Below, one piece after another: positions 1 through 10,684 of a DNA stretch of 44,949 bases (within the stretch, counting starts at the first letter, position 1; every line of letters starts with the position of its first letter). The DNA is from Calditrichaceae bacterium (GTDB lineage Bacteria > Calditrichota > Calditrichia > Calditrichales > Calditrichaceae). The notes below the pieces were generated by a model, which saw only the letters and a program-made list of their open reading frames with translations, did no database searches and was not told where the DNA came from. The stretch spans positions 1 through 44,949 of the forward strand of contig JANTHG010000002.1 of NCBI GenBank assembly GCA_024762535.1, in the 5' to 3' direction. Made by a program: the position numbers and the translations under genes.

Positions 1-2340
1 TTAACTCTGCATTATCACACATTTTTTTGGTCCGATTATGACCATGATGGTGTATTCTACTGGAATCAGGCGAAAACGTTTCTGGAATCCAAAGATGATT
101 TCAATGTAACACTGGCGCAATTTCTGTTGGAAGAGCATGTCTTTCCCGTTTCGTTCCGCAGCGGCTGGCACTATATGGACAATGACTGGCAGCACTATCT
201 GGATGATCGCATTTTGCCCTACAGCATGCATAACGATTACCCTCATAAAAAAACATCGGACCCGGAGCCAATTGACAATATCTATGATTGGTCCGAAGCG
301 CCTTCTGCCTTTGTACCGTACCGTCCCTCGCGGGAAAATTACCAACTTCCGGGAAATGGCAAGGGGTGGGAAGTACGTTCCGCTTCCTTTTGGGGTACGC
401 GGGTGAATGATTATATGGATACGGTGTTTGCGGCTGCTCATGCCGGTACGGACCAGGTCGCCTGCTTTTGGTCGCATTTGCCGCAAAACGATTTCCCGGA
501 CAATATGCAAATGATTGATAGTCTGGCACATCGCTATGAAGCCAAATATCCCGATGTTCAATTTCGCTATTGTACAGCCATTGAAGCCATGCAGCGCTGG
601 CGTAAAAGTACAGATGAAACAGCGCCCGCCCTTATCTTCACGGATGACATTTCAGGTAATGATGTCTATTTTAACATCTCTTCCGATGAAGATATTTTTC
701 AGCAGCAACCCTTTGTAGCTATCAAAGACATTTATGAAAATTATTCTGTACTTGAATGTGCTTCAACCGGAAGCCATCAGTGGAAAACGATTCAGCCGGT
801 CCCCCTTGATGCCCTGGCCAAAGCGGGTGTTACGGTTTGCGATACACTTGGCAACCAGGCGATGCGCTTTATTAACTATCTGCCGGATGAGGTATTTATT
901 GATAATCAGGATAGCGGTTATGCGGAAATCTACGGGAATTGGAGCAATTCCTCTGCCTACGCCTGGGGAACGGATTCCCGCACGGTTGAATTGGCTGCTT
1001 CGGATTCAGCAAAAGTTAAATGGTCTTACCGTGTGCCACAAACAACCTACTATAATCTTTTTATCCAGTTCCCGGATATTGACAACCGCGCATCGACGAT
1101 TACCTTTTTGATTTCTGAAAATCAAATACCCATAGATACAATTCAGGTAGAAACGGTCCAAAATGCAAAACAATGGCATTTCCTCAGGACGGTTCAGCCC
1201 GAACAGGGAAGTGAACTCACGGTGGAAATGAGCGCGAAGGGTCAAGTGCAACCCGGTAAAATACTAACCGCCGATGTACTTAAAATAACGCCATTGGTAC
1301 GTGATAAATCTTTGGAAATTAATGAAAAATATATTGATTTCGGGCCGGTGAGTGTGGAAGATTCGGCGCAATATATTCTAAAAATCACCAATACGGGTAT
1401 TCATGAGTTACAGGTTTCCAATTTGATTTCTGCGCGCCAGCTGGTATCGAGTGCAGAACCACTACCGTTTACCATTAAACCCATGTCCTATAAAGAAATT
1501 CCTTTAATTTTAACGCCCGTAGAAATAGGAACATTATCAGACACACTGGAAATTGAATCGGATGACCCGGCCAACCCCAGATTTAAGCTGCCTGTTACTG
1601 CTGAGGTGATGAATTATTTCCACATCATTGATAATGAAGACAGCTCCGAATATGAAGAATACGGCGAATGGCATACCAGTAATGCCAATATTTACGGACC
1701 GACCAGCCGCTACGCCTGGCTCAATCGAACACCACTGGCTTCCGCCCGTTTTCATGCCAAACTTAAAAAGAGCGGAACCTATGAAATTTATGAAATTGTC
1801 CCTTCTACGGTTAACGCCACAAATGATGCACTCTATGAAGTTTTGGTCAACGCCAACACAAAAGCCACATTCCATGTGGACCAAAATCAGGGCAGTGGAA
1901 AATGGGTGCTTCTTGGGAAGGTTTATCTACTGGCTGAAACAGAAATAGAATTACGGGTTAGCGATACCGGCAACAATACGAATCCTTCCGGTGCCGTGCT
2001 GCGTACCGATGCTGTACGATTTACTTTTGTGGACGAAAGTACAGGCCTTGATGAGGGGCAGACAGACAAACTACTCTCAGCCTTCCGGTTAGAACAGAAT
2101 TATCCCAATCCGTTTAATCCATCTACAGTTATTAATTATCAGTTGCCCGTTACCAGTAATGTTGAATTGACGGTTTATAATACGCTGGGGCAGAACGTAC
2201 AAACCCTGGTAAACAAGCGCCAGCAGGCCGGTGTACATACAGCTGTCTTTGATGCAAAAGGACTGGCGAGTGGTGTTTATTACTATCGGCTTGTAGCCGG
2301 CTCTCTAGTGTTCAGCCGTAAAATGATTGTGTTAAAGTGA
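1..2340 (+). CDS. Secreted/surface protein with two golvesin-like domains and a C-terminal T9SS type A sorting domain (5' partial, continues upstream of window)
   Basis: Frame 1 is open from base 1 ([21 protein letters not shown]...), so the track start at 127 (TTG) is only an internal codon. Repeated blocks [29 protein letters not shown] and [29 protein letters not shown] resemble golvesin-type modules. The C-terminus [22 protein letters not shown]...[22 protein letters not shown] is typical of type IX secretion sorting domains. Confidence 0.85.
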   Translation, partial: LTLHYHTFFWSDYDHDGVFYWNQAKTFLESKDDFNVTLAQFLLEEHVFPVSFRSGWHYMDNDWQHYLDDRILPYSMHNDYPHKKTSDPEPIDNIYDWSEAPSAFVPYRPSRENYQLPGNGKGWEVRSASFWGTRVNDYMDTVFAAAHAGTDQVACFWSHLPQNDFPDNMQMIDSLAHRYEAKYPDVQFRYCTAIEAMQRWRKSTDETAPALIFTDDISGNDVYFNISSDEDIFQQQPFVAIKDIYENYSVLECASTGSHQWKTIQPVPLDALAKAGVTVCDTLGNQAMRFINYLPDEVFIDNQDSGYAEIYGNWSNSSAYAWGTDSRTVELAASDSAKVKWSYRVPQTTYYNLFIQFPDIDNRASTITFLISENQIPIDTIQVETVQNAKQWHFLRTVQPEQGSELTVEMSAKGQVQPGKILTADVLKITPLVRDKSLEINEKYIDFGPVSVEDSAQYILKITNTGIHELQVSNLISARQLVSSAEPLPFTIKPMSYKEIPLILTPVEIGTLSDTLEIESDDPANPRFKLPVTAEVMNYFHIIDNEDSSEYEEYGEWHTSNANIYGPTSRYAWLNRTPLASARFHAKLKKSGTYEIYEIVPSTVNATNDALYEVLVNANTKATFHVDQNQGSGKWVLLGKVYLLAETEIELRVSDTGNNTNPSGAVLRTDAVRFTFVDESTGLDEGQTDKLLSAFRLEQNYPNPFNPSTVINYQLPVTSNVELTVYNTLGQNVQTLVNKRQQAGVHTAVFDAKGLASGVYYYRLVAGSLVFSRKMIVLK

Positions 2341-2786
2341 ACAATATCTGGGTAGATGCCGACGCCTGTCCCCGGCCGGTAAAAGAAATTTTGTACCGGG
2401 CCGCACAGCGCAAACAGATCTTAACCACCTTAGTGGCTAATCAGCCATTGCGGGTTCCTAATTCACCTTTTCTGAAGACACTGTTGGTGCCCGATGGATT
2501 TAATGTGGCGGATGATAAAATTGCTGAGTTGAGCCATGAAGATGATTTGGTGATAACTGCGGATATACCGTTGGCTGCCCGGGTGATTGAAAAGGGGGCG
2601 GTTGCCCTGAACCCGCGGGGCGAACTCTACACCCGTAATACGATCGGCGAAATTTTAAGTATGCGTAACTTAATGGATGAATTGCGCAGTAGCGGACTGG
2701 AAACCGGCGGCCCGTCTGCGTTCAATACCAAAGACAGGGAACGGTTTGCCAATACCCTGGATCAGATTTTGAATAGGAATGATTAA
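2337..2786 (+). CDS. YaiI/YqxD (DUF188) family protein
   Basis: Starts with [19 protein letters not shown] and contains [28 protein letters not shown], as in the DUF188 family; GTG start overlaps the previous stop (GTGA). Confidence 0.9.
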   Translation: MNNIWVDADACPRPVKEILYRAAQRKQILTTLVANQPLRVPNSPFLKTLLVPDGFNVADDKIAELSHEDDLVITADIPLAARVIEKGAVALNPRGELYTRNTIGEILSMRNLMDELRSSGLETGGPSAFNTKDRERFANTLDQILNRND

Positions 2787-2795
2787 ATCCCGACT

Positions 2796-3983
2796 CTAAT
2801 CCTGAACAGGAAATAATTTGGATATATTGTCTAAAATATTTTGAGATTTATCCGGATCATGTAGATATGTTTTATATATTTCCGCTGCTTGCTTTAATTT
2901 TTGGGGATCCCTTAAAACTCTGGATTCAATCAAAAGAATTCTGGCTGCTTTTTCATACGCCTTTAATTTGGTTAAATAGATTTCCTCAAGATGCTTTAAA
3001 GCGTGAAGAGCAAGTGTATCTGTAGGGGCATATTCATATAATTTTTCGAAAGCCAGTGCGGCTTCTTCCCACTTTTGTAAAGATTCATTTAGTTCTCCAG
3101 AACGGCGTAAAGCATAGAGGACCTGAGCGGAATCTGAAAAATGTTTTGTGTACATCTGATAATAGAGCAAGGCTTCTTCGCTGTTTTTCAGACTGTCATC
3201 ATAAATCCGCGCCAGGGCAAATTGTGCGTCACCGGCTATGGGTTTATCAGAATAAGTATTGATAATATTTAAAAGATGAACCCGGGCCTTACGTACTTTT
3301 TTTAAATGATTTAAATACAAAAAGCTCAAATTTAGTTCGGCCTGTCCGGATACAGGGCTATTTGGATAGAGCTGAAGCACTATTCGATATAAAACTTCGG
3401 ACTCATGGTAAGCGTTCAGTTGTTCATTTAAAACTCCCTCCCAAAAAAGCAAGATATCTCCAAATTTACTGTCTGGAAAATGGGTTAGAAAATCATTGAT
3501 TTCCAAAAGCAAAGCAGAACGAAGAGGATCGGAATTCTGACTGTATAAAAAAGATATTTCGTTAAAAAAAGCTTCTTCCAAATTCGGGATAAAAGGAATT
3601 TGTTTTAGATATGCCGGTACCGTCTCCGGCAAAGCCAGCACAATACTCAGAGAATCCAATAAGTGCTTGCTCTGCTGTACAAATGTGCTTTGAGGAAAGA
3701 GGGAGGCAAGCCTAAAAAAATGGCAGAAAGCTGAACTCGACTGCCCTGTGTTTAATTCCAGATTGGAAATCATCCATAATACTTGTTCGTATTCAGCAGG
3801 AGATAGATGATGCAATTGCAAGGACTGCATTTTGTCTAAAAGAAACGTGTCGTACTGGTGCTGCGTGTTCTCGAAGTAGATTTGCTGTAAAAATTCGAAA
3901 TAGCCCTTTCGTTCCGCCTGGGAAAAAACCGATCCGGTATTGAAGAGCAGTAATAAATATAGGATAATTGTCGTTCTTTTCAT
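2796..3983 (-). CDS. Secreted tetratricopeptide-repeat protein
   Basis: Likely start at the internal Met followed by signal peptide MKRTTIILYLLLLFNTGSVFSQ; TPR-like helices (EEALLYYQMYTKHFSDSAQVLYALRRSGEL, EEAALAFEKLYEYAPTDTLALHAL). Confidence 0.7.
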   Translation of the reverse strand: MKRTTIILYLLLLFNTGSVFSQAERKGYFEFLQQIYFENTQHQYDTFLLDKMQSLQLHHLSPAEYEQVLWMISNLELNTGQSSSAFCHFFRLASLFPQSTFVQQSKHLLDSLSIVLALPETVPAYLKQIPFIPNLEEAFFNEISFLYSQNSDPLRSALLLEINDFLTHFPDSKFGDILLFWEGVLNEQLNAYHESEVLYRIVLQLYPNSPVSGQAELNLSFLYLNHLKKVRKARVHLLNIINTYSDKPIAGDAQFALARIYDDSLKNSEEALLYYQMYTKHFSDSAQVLYALRRSGELNESLQKWEEAALAFEKLYEYAPTDTLALHALKHLEEIYLTKLKAYEKAARILLIESRVLRDPQKLKQAAEIYKTYLHDPDKSQNILDNISKLFPVQD

Positions 3984-4180
3984 TGTAAAAAGTTCTATTC
4001 CTGCCAATAAACATAGATGCTTTCTGTTTCTTTTGGATAAATATATTCAGGATTATTATAGCATCCAAAAATTAGTTTTAAAAAACAGTCCAGATCCGGG
4101 CAAAAATAATTTATTTCTTAGGATGACACGCCCCGTTTCCACAAATCGTGCACTCTATTCAATATCCAAATCTCATGGTG

Positions 4181-5848
4181 CTAATTCAAATGCAGCGGTT
4201 CCACAAAAAGAACTTCTTCATTGCGTACATTCACCGTACCCGGCAGCGCTTTACGAATGCGGCTCACAAAGCGCACTTCCGAAACCATAACCGGCACAGA
4301 AGAAGAAAAACGCGCTTTACTGTTGGAAGCGGCAATAGCTGCTGCCCGTTCAATAACCCGTCGCGGCGGCTGCGTATTTTTCCCTGGTAAATGAATAATG
4401 ACATGGGAACCGGGAACGCCCTGGGCATGCAGCCACAAATCCCATTTATGCGCAAATTCAAAGGTGAGCAAATCATTGTTGGCGCCGTTTTTCCCTATGT
4501 AAATATCCCAATCTTCTTCTAAAATGACCCGTTTAAACGCAAATTGCAAATCGCCCTTTTCTGTGGCGGAAGGCGAAGTGATGTCCTGAACAATTTTCAT
4601 TCCAATCAATCGTTTATACAAAGCATTCACTTTTTCCGGACGCGCGCTTTCCAATTCCTTTTGTATGGCAAATATGCGATTTAATTCAGTTTTTAGAGTT
4701 GTCTTTCGGATTTCCGCCACTTCTTTTTGTTTATCCATTTGTTTGTATTTATTAAAATAATGTGTGGCGTTTTCAATAACGGATTTAGCGGGATTGAGTT
4801 TAATTTCGATGGATTCGGCCTGCTCACTAAATATATTCTTTAGAGATACCCGTGATACTCCGGGCTGAATATCATTTTGAAAGGTGAGCAATAAATTCCC
4901 TTTGAGTTCGGCAAGTTCTTTACGCGCCCGGATATCTTCGGCTTCTTGTAGTTTTTGCAGGGAACGTTCTAAATAGCGTTGTCGTTTCTCTAACCCGTTG
5001 CGGCACAGGGTGCGCACATGTTCTGCTTTGGCGTGGTTTTGCGCAAGAGAAATGAATTTCCACCAGGCTTTGTTCACCAAATCATAGCTTTCCATACGGA
5101 CATCCGGCTGTGTGTTCAGGTGGGTCAGTTCAAGCAAAGAAGCTGCCAGAATCACTTCCTGTTTGTAATACAAAAAGGCGCGACCCGAAGCGCACTCCTG
5201 ACCCGCTTGTTTAAAGGTCTGTGCTATCTGACTGAGCTGAGCGCCGGAAATAGCCTCCAAAAGGGTATCCGCTTGTAACCCGCTGCGAAACAGCAGCTCT
5301 TTATACAACGAGCCGCTTAAAGCGTAAAATTGCCGTTTAAGCGCAAAAGCCCATTTTTGTTTGGATTCCTGCTTACAAAGCTCTGCGAGTTTGTCAGCTT
5401 CTATGGTGCGAAAGTCGAAACGTACGGTTTCGGGTTCCGCTGGAAAATCGGCCGGCCGTTGTTTAAACGAAGCCATCCGGCGCCCCTGTTTATCGAATAA
5501 ATGAATATTCGGATTGGCGCCGTAAAAGAAGATTTCCAGTAAAAAATCATCCAATTCGATGCGTACATGTTTATCATAGGGGATAATATCCATGCCGCGG
5601 ATAACCTGACCGTTTACATTTTCAAAGAGCTGAAATTTAGGCTGGCGAAACCGACGCGCTGTACCCTCGAGCAGGTAGGGGAAGCGGACGTCCATTGAAA
5701 TATGCAGTAAAATCTGTTCACCCGCTTTTTCCAGTTCCAGTATCATCTCATTTTTTCGCAAAGTAAATGCTGACAGCACACGGCTGGAAAGCGCTCTGTT
5801 TTGTAACTGTTTTATTTGTTGTTCAAACCAAAAAAAATTACGATGCAT
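4181..5848 (-). CDS. NFACT family protein (RqcH/Rqc2 homolog, FbpA-like)
   Basis: N-terminal MHRNFFWFEQQIKQLQNRAL..., coiled-coil middle, C-terminal NFACT-R region IYIGKNGANNDLLTFEFAHKWDLWLHAQGVPGSHVII. Confidence 0.88.
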   Translation of the reverse strand: MHRNFFWFEQQIKQLQNRALSSRVLSAFTLRKNEMILELEKAGEQILLHISMDVRFPYLLEGTARRFRQPKFQLFENVNGQVIRGMDIIPYDKHVRIELDDFLLEIFFYGANPNIHLFDKQGRRMASFKQRPADFPAEPETVRFDFRTIEADKLAELCKQESKQKWAFALKRQFYALSGSLYKELLFRSGLQADTLLEAISGAQLSQIAQTFKQAGQECASGRAFLYYKQEVILAASLLELTHLNTQPDVRMESYDLVNKAWWKFISLAQNHAKAEHVRTLCRNGLEKRQRYLERSLQKLQEAEDIRARKELAELKGNLLLTFQNDIQPGVSRVSLKNIFSEQAESIEIKLNPAKSVIENATHYFNKYKQMDKQKEVAEIRKTTLKTELNRIFAIQKELESARPEKVNALYKRLIGMKIVQDITSPSATEKGDLQFAFKRVILEEDWDIYIGKNGANNDLLTFEFAHKWDLWLHAQGVPGSHVIIHLPGKNTQPPRRVIERAAAIAASNSKARFSSSVPVMVSEVRFVSRIRKALPGTVNVRNEEVLFVEPLHLN

Positions 5849-5991
5849 GGGTCGCTTCTTTGCTTTTAAAGCCCTGCTTGGTTAACTTGCTTTTTTGCCA
5901 GAGCTGAGTGAAAAATAAGGAATTGCTCAACCTGGTACTAATAAATTTATTACATTCATTTTAAAAATCATAATATTTTGGAAAGAACAGA

Positions 5992-6864
5992 ATGAAAAGC
6001 ATGACAGGCTTTGGCAAAGCCACAAAAGCCAATGAGTTATATGAGCTTACCGTAGAATTACGTGCAGTAAATAACCGCTATCTGGATTTGAATATTCGCT
6101 TACCGAGAGAATTTTCGTTGTTCGAGAATCTCATCCGGGAACGCATCAAAAAGGAAATTACGCGTGGTAAAATTAATGTGTTTGTTAATTTAGAAAAACA
6201 TGGCGCCCAATCCGATGCTGCAGTGGACCCGGCTTTGGCTCAAAAAATGTTTTCCGAATTACAAGCTATTCATCTATCGCTTAATTTACAAGAACCCGTT
6301 ACTCTGGCTCATTTGTTAAACTACCTACCGCTGGCCGAAACCGGTTCCATCCAACTCGAGGAAGAAGAATTTAAAGCTTTGCTTGAACCCGCTTTGCAGG
6401 AGGCGCTGACTCAGTTGAATACTATGCGTGGGGCAGAAGGCGCGCATCTTAAACAGGATATGACGGAACGTATAAACAACATTGCCGAACTGACCGAAGA
6501 TATTAAGAATAAAGCAAGCGGTAATGTACAGGAAACCTTTAACCGTATGCTGGAAAATATTCGTACGCTCATCGGTGAGCAGAAAATGGATGAAACACGC
6601 TTAGAACAGGAGGTAGCTCTGATTTCCGATAAAGTGGATATTACCGAAGAATGCGTGCGCATGGACAGCCATTTAAAACTTTTTCGGCAGACCATGGAAA
6701 AATCGGGTGAAACAGGTAAGAAGCTCACGTTTATTTTGCAGGAGATGCTGCGCGAAGCGAACACAATGAATTCAAAAAATGCCAATGTGGCCATTCAGCA
6801 TCAGGTTATCCGCGTGAAAGAAGAAATTGAAAAAATCAGAGAACAGGCACAAAATCTGGAATAA
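5992..6864 (+). CDS. YicC/YloC family endoribonuclease
   Basis: MKSMTGFGKA...LRAVNNRYLDLNIRLP and C-terminal LTFILQEMLREANTMNSKNANVAIQHQVIRVKEEIEKIREQAQN are diagnostic. Confidence 0.95.
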   Translation: MKSMTGFGKATKANELYELTVELRAVNNRYLDLNIRLPREFSLFENLIRERIKKEITRGKINVFVNLEKHGAQSDAAVDPALAQKMFSELQAIHLSLNLQEPVTLAHLLNYLPLAETGSIQLEEEEFKALLEPALQEALTQLNTMRGAEGAHLKQDMTERINNIAELTEDIKNKASGNVQETFNRMLENIRTLIGEQKMDETRLEQEVALISDKVDITEECVRMDSHLKLFRQTMEKSGETGKKLTFILQEMLREANTMNSKNANVAIQHQVIRVKEEIEKIREQAQNLE

Positions 6865-6870
6865 GAACAA

Positions 6871-7434
6871 ATGGACTTTAAATCGCCCTATATTGCCTTC
6901 TCCGCGCCTTCCGGTGCCGGCAAAACAACAATTGTAAAACAGCTTGCCCAACGCTATGCGCAAACCGTTATTTCCGTATCTGCAACCACACGCCCCAAAC
7001 GTCCCTTCGAGACCGATGGAGTGGATTATATTTTTTTAAGCGAAGAAGCGTTTAAAGAAGACATCGCCCGCGGAAAGTTTTTGGAATACGAAAAGGTGCA
7101 CGGTAATTATTACGGTACGCTGCTGGAAACAATAGAAAAATTCCGCAAACAGGGAAAAGTGGTGCTGTTCGATATTGATGTGAACGGCGCTCTTGCCGTA
7201 AAGAGACACTATCCGGAGGCTATTCTTATTTTTATCAAACCGCCTTCCACCGAAGAACTCATCCGACGCCTCAAAGGCCGAAAGAGTGAAACCGAAGCAT
7301 CCATTCAGAAACGGCTGGAACGTCTGGAATTTGAATATGCCCGCGCCGGGGAATTTGATTACAGCATTGTTAATGATGATTTGGCTGCCGCGATTGCCGA
7401 AGTGGAACGGCTAATTTTGAAAGACAAAACATGA
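6871..7434 (+). CDS. gmk: Guanylate kinase
   Basis: P-loop APSGAGKTTI; TTRPKRPFETDGVDYIFLSEEAF; DIDVNGALAVK; downstream of yicC as in many genomes. Confidence 0.96.
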   Translation: MDFKSPYIAFSAPSGAGKTTIVKQLAQRYAQTVISVSATTRPKRPFETDGVDYIFLSEEAFKEDIARGKFLEYEKVHGNYYGTLLETIEKFRKQGKVVLFDIDVNGALAVKRHYPEAILIFIKPPSTEELIRRLKGRKSETEASIQKRLERLEFEYARAGEFDYSIVNDDLAAAIAEVERLILKDKT

Positions 7435-8453
7435 TTATTCATTGTAAAGATGAAAGCAATGGTCTGCTCTTTTTGGCGGTTGAGGCGCTGAGCATGCTTA
7501 GTGAACTGGTGGATACGATTCGCATTGAGGTTCTGCCGCACCACCGGGAACGCTATAAACCCTTATTTGATTTGTTTGAAAAGGTCGAAGTTGCAGATAA
7601 TCTCTCGCAAAGCCCGGATTTAATTTTTACCCGGAAGGTTGAGCCTCATTCCGAATCAGCGTTGTATTTTCCCATTTTACCGGCCCGGGAACAACCGGAA
7701 CACGCTTTAGGAACTTCGTATGTGCCCTTAAACAGTGCGCGCAGGATTAACGGCTATGTACTGGGTGAAACCGCCTCCGCCGAAGACCTCTTGCTCAGAA
7801 GAAAAGGGGAAGGTGATTTAAAAGGGAAACGCCTGCTCATCAGCGCCGGCCCCACAGCAGAAGATATGGACCCGGTGCGTTACCTGACTAATCGTTCCAG
7901 TGGGAAGATGGGTATTGCCCTGGCACGTGTTGCCTTTCGGCGTGGGGCAGAAGTAACGCTGATTCTGGGCCCGGTGTCTACTCCGGTGCCCTCTGTGATT
8001 CCAACGGTTCGTGTCCGCTCGGCCGCTCAGATGGCGGAAGCGGTGTTAGAACGTTTCCCACAATGTGACGCCTATTTTGGCGCAGCCGCTTTGGCCGATT
8101 ACACGCCGGAAGCGCAGGTTTATCATAAAATCAAGAAACTAGACAGCGGACTCGATTTAAACCTGAAACGGACGACCGACGTACTTCGCGCCCTTTCCAC
8201 GCAAAAAAATAAGCAGAAGGTAATAGGCTTCTCCGTAGAAACAAACAACATTCTGGAAAACTCCAAACGGAAATTACTTGAAAAAGCGCTGGATATGATA
8301 GTTATCAATAATCCTAAGGAAGCTGGTGCTGCCTTTGCCGTGGACACCAATCGGGTGACGGTGCTAAAGAAAAGTGGCGAAACGGTGGATTTTCCTTTAC
8401 TTTCCAAGCTGGAACTGAGCAACCGTTTGTTGGACCTTTTTAAAGAATTATAG
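7431..8453 (+). CDS. Phosphopantothenate--cysteine ligase (CoaB)-type protein with a non-CoaC N-terminal region
   Basis: KRLLISAGPTAEDMDPVRYLTNRSSGKMGIALA, FGAAALADYTPE and NPKEAGAAFAVDTNRVTVL match the CoaB domain. The first ~125 aa do not show the usual CoaC flavoprotein start (GVTGGIAAYK). Confidence 0.85.
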   Translation: MIIHCKDESNGLLFLAVEALSMLSELVDTIRIEVLPHHRERYKPLFDLFEKVEVADNLSQSPDLIFTRKVEPHSESALYFPILPAREQPEHALGTSYVPLNSARRINGYVLGETASAEDLLLRRKGEGDLKGKRLLISAGPTAEDMDPVRYLTNRSSGKMGIALARVAFRRGAEVTLILGPVSTPVPSVIPTVRVRSAAQMAEAVLERFPQCDAYFGAAALADYTPEAQVYHKIKKLDSGLDLNLKRTTDVLRALSTQKNKQKVIGFSVETNNILENSKRKLLEKALDMIVINNPKEAGAAFAVDTNRVTVLKKSGETVDFPLLSKLELSNRLLDLFKEL

Positions 8454-8459
8454 GGTAGT

Positions 8460-9209
8460 ATGAAAGATATTGTTCAGGAAATTGAAGATTATTTTAAAAA
8501 TATAAAAGCGGTGTACGGCCCCCGTCTTTTTTTAGACCATGCCTTGCAGGATGCGGAAGTAACTTCAACGGAACCGGTAACGCCAACATCCGTTAAAACG
8601 CAGCCTCGGCCCGTGGCTTCTAAAAAATCCTTCAAAAGCCATGTGCCGCCCCAGACCAGTCCGGAACTGGAAGCCTATTTTCAGGAAATCAAAGAGTGCA
8701 CAGCGTGTGCGCTTTCTGCTACCCGTACGCATTTTGTATTTGGTCATGGCAATGCCAAAGCGGATATTCTTTTTATTGGCGAAGCCCCGGGGCAGGATGA
8801 AGATGAACAGGGCATTCCTTTTGTGGGAAGGGCAGGGCAGCTTCTGGATAAAATGCTCCGCGCCATTGGTTTAAGCAAAGACGAAGTTTATATCGCCAAT
8901 GTGCTCAAATGCCGTCCGCCGCAAAACAGAGACCCCTTACCAGACGAGGTCCTTAAATGCGAACCTTATTTACAACATCAGATAGAGTTGATTAATCCCA
9001 AAATTTTGGTAGCTCTCGGAAGAGTGGCCGGTAACACCTTGCTTCGGCAGGAAAGCGCCCTTACCACCTTACGCAATCAGGTATTTACCTACAAAGAAAG
9101 ACCGCTTATTGTAACGTACCATCCGGCAGCGTTGTTGCGTAATCCCCGCTGGAAGATTAGCAGCTGGCAAGATCTGAAAAAAATAAAAAAATTGCTTTCT
9201 GAACTTTAA
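8460..9209 (+). CDS. Family 4 uracil-DNA glycosylase (4Fe-4S)
   Basis: ECTACALSATRTHFVFGHGNAKADILFIGEAPGQDEDEQGIPFVGRAGQLLDKML, VLKCRPPQNRDPLPDEVLKC, VTYHPAALLRNP. Confidence 0.94.
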   Translation: MKDIVQEIEDYFKNIKAVYGPRLFLDHALQDAEVTSTEPVTPTSVKTQPRPVASKKSFKSHVPPQTSPELEAYFQEIKECTACALSATRTHFVFGHGNAKADILFIGEAPGQDEDEQGIPFVGRAGQLLDKMLRAIGLSKDEVYIANVLKCRPPQNRDPLPDEVLKCEPYLQHQIELINPKILVALGRVAGNTLLRQESALTTLRNQVFTYKERPLIVTYHPAALLRNPRWKISSWQDLKKIKKLLSEL

Positions 9210-9281
9210 ATCGAGCTTGATAAAAAGCCTTTTTTTGATTATCCTTTTTGACACCATTTTAAAAACAAAACGGAGTTTTTT

Positions 9282-10682
9282 ATGCCCGAAAAAGAAACCA
9301 ATTCCGGAATTTTGCGCATACCGCCACAATCGCTGGAAGCGGAACAGGCCGTACTCGGCGCACTCTTTTTAGATCGTGAAGCAGTAGCTATGGCCGTGGA
9401 AACGATTCAGCCGGAATATTTCTATAAAATGAGTCATCGCCATATTTTCAGCGCTATTTTAAAATTGTTCGAAAATAATCAGGAAATTGATTTGTTGACT
9501 ATAACGGACATGCTCAAAAAAAAGGGTGTATTGGATGACGTGGGAGGTTCCTACTATCTGGCTGAAATTTCCAACAGTGTTCCGTCTTCGGCCAATATTG
9601 AACAGCATCTTAATTTAATCAAAGAAAAAGCGCTCTCGCGCATGCTGATTCGCGAATGTGATTCCATTATCACCAAAAGCTATGAAGAAACAGAAGAAAT
9701 CGATTCTCTTTTAGATTACGCGGAGAGCAAAATATTCGAAATTTCCGAGCGGAGGCTAAAAAAAGGATTTGCCTCCATCGATCCTATTTTGCACCGCACA
9801 TTTGAGCGTATCGACGAGCTATACCACTCCAGTCGTTCTGGGGTTACAGGTGTGGCAACCGGATATAAAAAATTAGATGAAATGACGGCCGGTTTACAGC
9901 GTTCCGATTTACTGATTCTGGCGGGTCGGCCCAGTATGGGTAAAACAGCATTTGCTTTAAACCTGGCCCGTAATGCGGCCATTGATTTTGGAATTCCGGT
10001 GGGCATGTTTAGTCTTGAAATGTCATCCGATGCCCTGGTAATGCGCCTGCTTTGTACCGAAGCCAAAGTAAACCAGATGTCTGTGCGCACCGGAAAGCTG
10101 ACCAAGGATGAAATGGGACGGCTTACACAGCATGTGGCCAAACTGATGAGTGCACCCATATATATCGACGATTCACCTTCATTAAATGTTTTGGAACTCA
10201 GAGCAAAAGCGCGCCGTTTAAAAGCTGAGAAAAATGTGGAACTGCTGATAATCGATTATTTGCAGTTGATGGAAGGAACAAAAGGCGAAAACAGGCAGCA
10301 GGAAATTACTCATATTTCACGGGCTATCAAAGGAATCGCTAAAGAGTTGGATATTCCGGTTCTGGCCCTGTCACAGCTTTCACGCCAGGTGGAAACACGT
10401 GATAAATCCAAAAAACCGCAATTATCTGACTTGCGGGAATCCGGCGCCATTGAACAGGATGCGGATGTGGTTATGTTTGTATATCGTCCGGAATATTATA
10501 ATATCATGGAATTTGAAGACACAGGCCAATCGACGCATAATATGTGCGAAATTATAATTGGCAAACAACGTAACGGCCCTACAGGAACTACACGGCTAAC
10601 TTTTCTTAAAGAATTCGGTAAATTTGGTGATCCGGATATGTATAGTGAAGCTGGTGGTGTATTATCTAATGAAAATTGGTAA
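9282..10682 (+). CDS. dnaB: Replicative DNA helicase DnaB
   Basis: PPQSLEAEQAVLGALFLD; Walker A LAGRPSMGKTAFALN; LLIIDYLQLM; SQLSRQVETRDKSKKPQLSDLRESGAIEQDADVV. Confidence 0.97.
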   Translation: MPEKETNSGILRIPPQSLEAEQAVLGALFLDREAVAMAVETIQPEYFYKMSHRHIFSAILKLFENNQEIDLLTITDMLKKKGVLDDVGGSYYLAEISNSVPSSANIEQHLNLIKEKALSRMLIRECDSIITKSYEETEEIDSLLDYAESKIFEISERRLKKGFASIDPILHRTFERIDELYHSSRSGVTGVATGYKKLDEMTAGLQRSDLLILAGRPSMGKTAFALNLARNAAIDFGIPVGMFSLEMSSDALVMRLLCTEAKVNQMSVRTGKLTKDEMGRLTQHVAKLMSAPIYIDDSPSLNVLELRAKARRLKAEKNVELLIIDYLQLMEGTKGENRQQEITHISRAIKGIAKELDIPVLALSQLSRQVETRDKSKKPQLSDLRESGAIEQDADVVMFVYRPEYYNIMEFEDTGQSTHNMCEIIIGKQRNGPTGTTRLTFLKEFGKFGDPDMYSEAGGVLSNENW

Positions 10683-10684
10683 CC

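Noticed and set aside
1006-1251. Antisense ORFs such as 1006..1251, 1537..1884, 6411..6794, 9716..10159, 24555..25142
   Set aside because: They lie opposite well-supported genes and look like shadow ORFs.
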